Source of the DNA: JAYQUR01 sp038133505
GTDB lineage: Bacteria; Pseudomonadota; Alphaproteobacteria; MPNO01; UBA830
Length of the DNA stretch: 9,184 nucleotides
Assembly (NCBI GenBank): GCA_038133505.1
Contig: JAYPTI010000132.1
Coordinates: 1 to 9,184 of the forward strand
Direction: 5' to 3'
The position numbers and the translations under genes are program-made. The notes under the pieces are model-generated. The model was not told the DNA's origin and made no database searches. It saw only the letters and a program-made list of their open reading frames with translations. Below are positions 8,167-9,184 of the stretch, in pieces (position 1 is the first letter of the stretch; every line of letters begins with the position of its first letter).

Positions 8167-9039
8167 CTATTTCTGCCGCGCGCTGCAATAAAAGGTCGAC
8201 CGGCCCGACTGTACCATGCGGCGGACCGCGCCGCCGCAATCGCAGCCGGGGCAGGGCTCGCCCGTCCGTCCGTAGACCTTGAAACTGTGCTGGAAATAGC
8301 CCAGCTCGCCGGTCGGCGCCACGTGATCGCGGAGCGACGAGCCTCCCGCCGCGATCGCATCCGCCAGAACGCCGCGCACCGCGGCCGCCAATCGGGCGGC
8401 GCGCACGCCCTGGACGGTCGCTGCCTTGCGTTTCGGCGACAGGCCGGCGACGAACAACGCCTCGCAGGCATAGATGTTGCCGAGTCCGGCGACCACGCGC
8501 TGGTCCAGAAGGGCGGATTTGATCGGCGTGTTGCGGCCCGCCAGCAGCGCCGCGAGCGCCGGCCCCGTGAAGTCCTCTCCCGTCGGTTCGGGGCCGAGAT
8601 GGCGGATCAGCGGATGGTCCGGATAGGCCTCGCGGTCGGTCAGGGTCATCAGCCCGAAGCGGCGCGGATCCGAAAACCGGATCGCCGTACCGTTGCCCAC
8701 GTGAAAGACGACATGCTCGTGCTTAGAGTGCCGGCCCGGGTCATGGACGAAGTCGCCCACCTGCCGGGCGCCCGATCTATCGTCAGGCGTTTCGATCACC
8801 ATGCGGCCCGACATACCGAGGTGGGCGAGCAGCACCGTTCCGTCGTCGAAATCGCCGACCAGATACTTCGCCCTTCGCCCGAGGCTCGTCAGCGTTCGCC
8901 CTTCGAGCCGTTCCTCGAAATCTTCGGGCAGCGGAATCCGGAGGTCGCGGCGCCGCACCTCGATCCGCTCGACGCGGCGGCCTTCCATGACGGCAGCAAG
9001 GCCGCGCCGGACGGTCTCTACTTCGGGCAATTCGGGCAT
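8167..9039 (-). CDS. mutM: Formamidopyrimidine-DNA glycosylase (Fpg/MutM)
   Basis: Fpg is a bifunctional base-excision repair enzyme that removes 8-oxoguanine and formamidopyrimidines and nicks the abasic site. The start is fixed by chemistry: the mature N-terminal proline is the nucleophile, so the protein must begin MPELPEVETVRRG, with P2 and E3 catalytic. The frame stays open upstream to 9171 but that would bury Pro2. K58 is the conserved lysine near the active site. The H2TH region includes the DQRVVAGLGNIYACEALF segment. The C-terminal zinc finger region has C263, C266, and GRSTFYC with C285, but the usual fourth cysteine (CxxCQ) is replaced by R288 in CSARQK; an extra cysteine, C268, is nearby. 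At 290 residues the length is normal. It diverges from ubiE by 46 bp. No clear Shine-Dalgarno sequence precedes it. Confidence 0.96.
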   Translation of the reverse strand: MPELPEVETVRRGLAAVMEGRRVERIEVRRRDLRIPLPEDFEERLEGRTLTSLGRRAKYLVGDFDDGTVLLAHLGMSGRMVIETPDDRSGARQVGDFVHDPGRHSKHEHVVFHVGNGTAIRFSDPRRFGLMTLTDREAYPDHPLIRHLGPEPTGEDFTGPALAALLAGRNTPIKSALLDQRVVAGLGNIYACEALFVAGLSPKRKAATVQGVRAARLAAAVRGVLADAIAAGGSSLRDHVAPTGELGYFQHSFKVYGRTGEPCPGCDCGGAVRRMVQSGRSTFYCSARQK

Positions 9040-9085
9040 GCCGAGAAGGTAGCGGCAAGCGCAGGAGCGCGCTATCCTCAAACGC

Positions 9086-9184
9086 ATGGAATCAAAAGAA
9101 AAACACAGCGGGCCTCCGGGTACCGACGAGATCGATTTCGGGTTTCGCCGGGTCGCCGCCGACGACCACACGGGTCTCGTCCGC
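9086..9184 (+). CDS. ubiE: Ubiquinone/menaquinone biosynthesis C-methyltransferase UbiE (5' end)
   Basis: Only the first 33 codons are present before the window ends. The translation ends with DFGFRRVAADDHTGLVR, matching the family's N-terminal pattern (a Phe-Gly-aromatic stretch followed by a short acidic linker and a VR just before the FDSVA motif, which would lie beyond the edge). UbiE is a SAM-dependent methyltransferase of quinone synthesis. A place next to and divergent from mutM fits alphaproteobacterial gene order. No Shine-Dalgarno sequence lies at normal distance; AGGAG at 9063-9067 is about 18 nt away. The call rests on a short segment and on context. Confidence 0.75.
   Translation, partial: MESKEKHSGPPGTDEIDFGFRRVAADDHTGLVR

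Noticed and set aside
9040..9171. N-terminal extension of mutM to an upstream ATG
   Set aside because: Fpg needs proline at position 2 as the catalytic nucleophile, and the extension would overlap ubiE on the opposite strand.

Overview
The window is a piece of a high-GC (mid-60s percent by eye) alphaproteobacterial chromosome, probably a draft or metagenome scaffold because it contains two runs of exactly ten Ns. It carries the replication-initiation neighbourhood. Almost everything is on the minus strand, so genes read from right to left: mutM, a small secreted protein, rpsT, a rhodanese-like gene, dnaA, dnaN, recF and gyrB. At the far right edge the first 33 codons of ubiE run the other way. 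The grouping of ubiE, mutM, rpsT and dnaA, together with dnaN-recF-gyrB, fits Alphaproteobacteria. A Rhodospirillales-like lineage is a reasonable guess, but the sequence alone does not prove it.

Right part (7447-9184): ubiE (ubiquinone/menaquinone methyltransferase) and mutM (8-oxoguanine glycosylase) diverge from a 46-bp spacer. mutM is followed after 20 nt by an unrecognised protein of 121 residues with a signal peptide. rpsT (ribosomal protein S20) then has its own promoter and a textbook intrinsic terminator.

Middle (7020-7396): a stretch of about 375 bp without genes separates rpsT from the rhodanese gene. Its first half is strikingly AT-rich (about 59 percent AT over 7061-7200) and holds several short inverted repeats. 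A partial DnaA box runs straight into an assembly gap. This is the best oriC candidate in the window, but it is incomplete. The rhodanese gene lies only 4 nt upstream of dnaA and is probably cotranscribed with it.

Left part (25-5161): dnaA is followed by a very GC-rich, hairpin-rich spacer with the second gap. A good promoter (perfect TATAAT) then drives dnaN, recF and gyrB, which are tightly packed. Together these genes supply initiation (DnaA), processivity (the beta clamp), gap repair (RecF) and supercoiling (GyrB).

No previously undescribed system is evident. The core genes are all intact members of well-known families. The points worth a second look are the broken oriC-like region, the rhodanese-dnaA coupling, a substituted zinc ligand in MutM, and the control signals around dnaN and recF.
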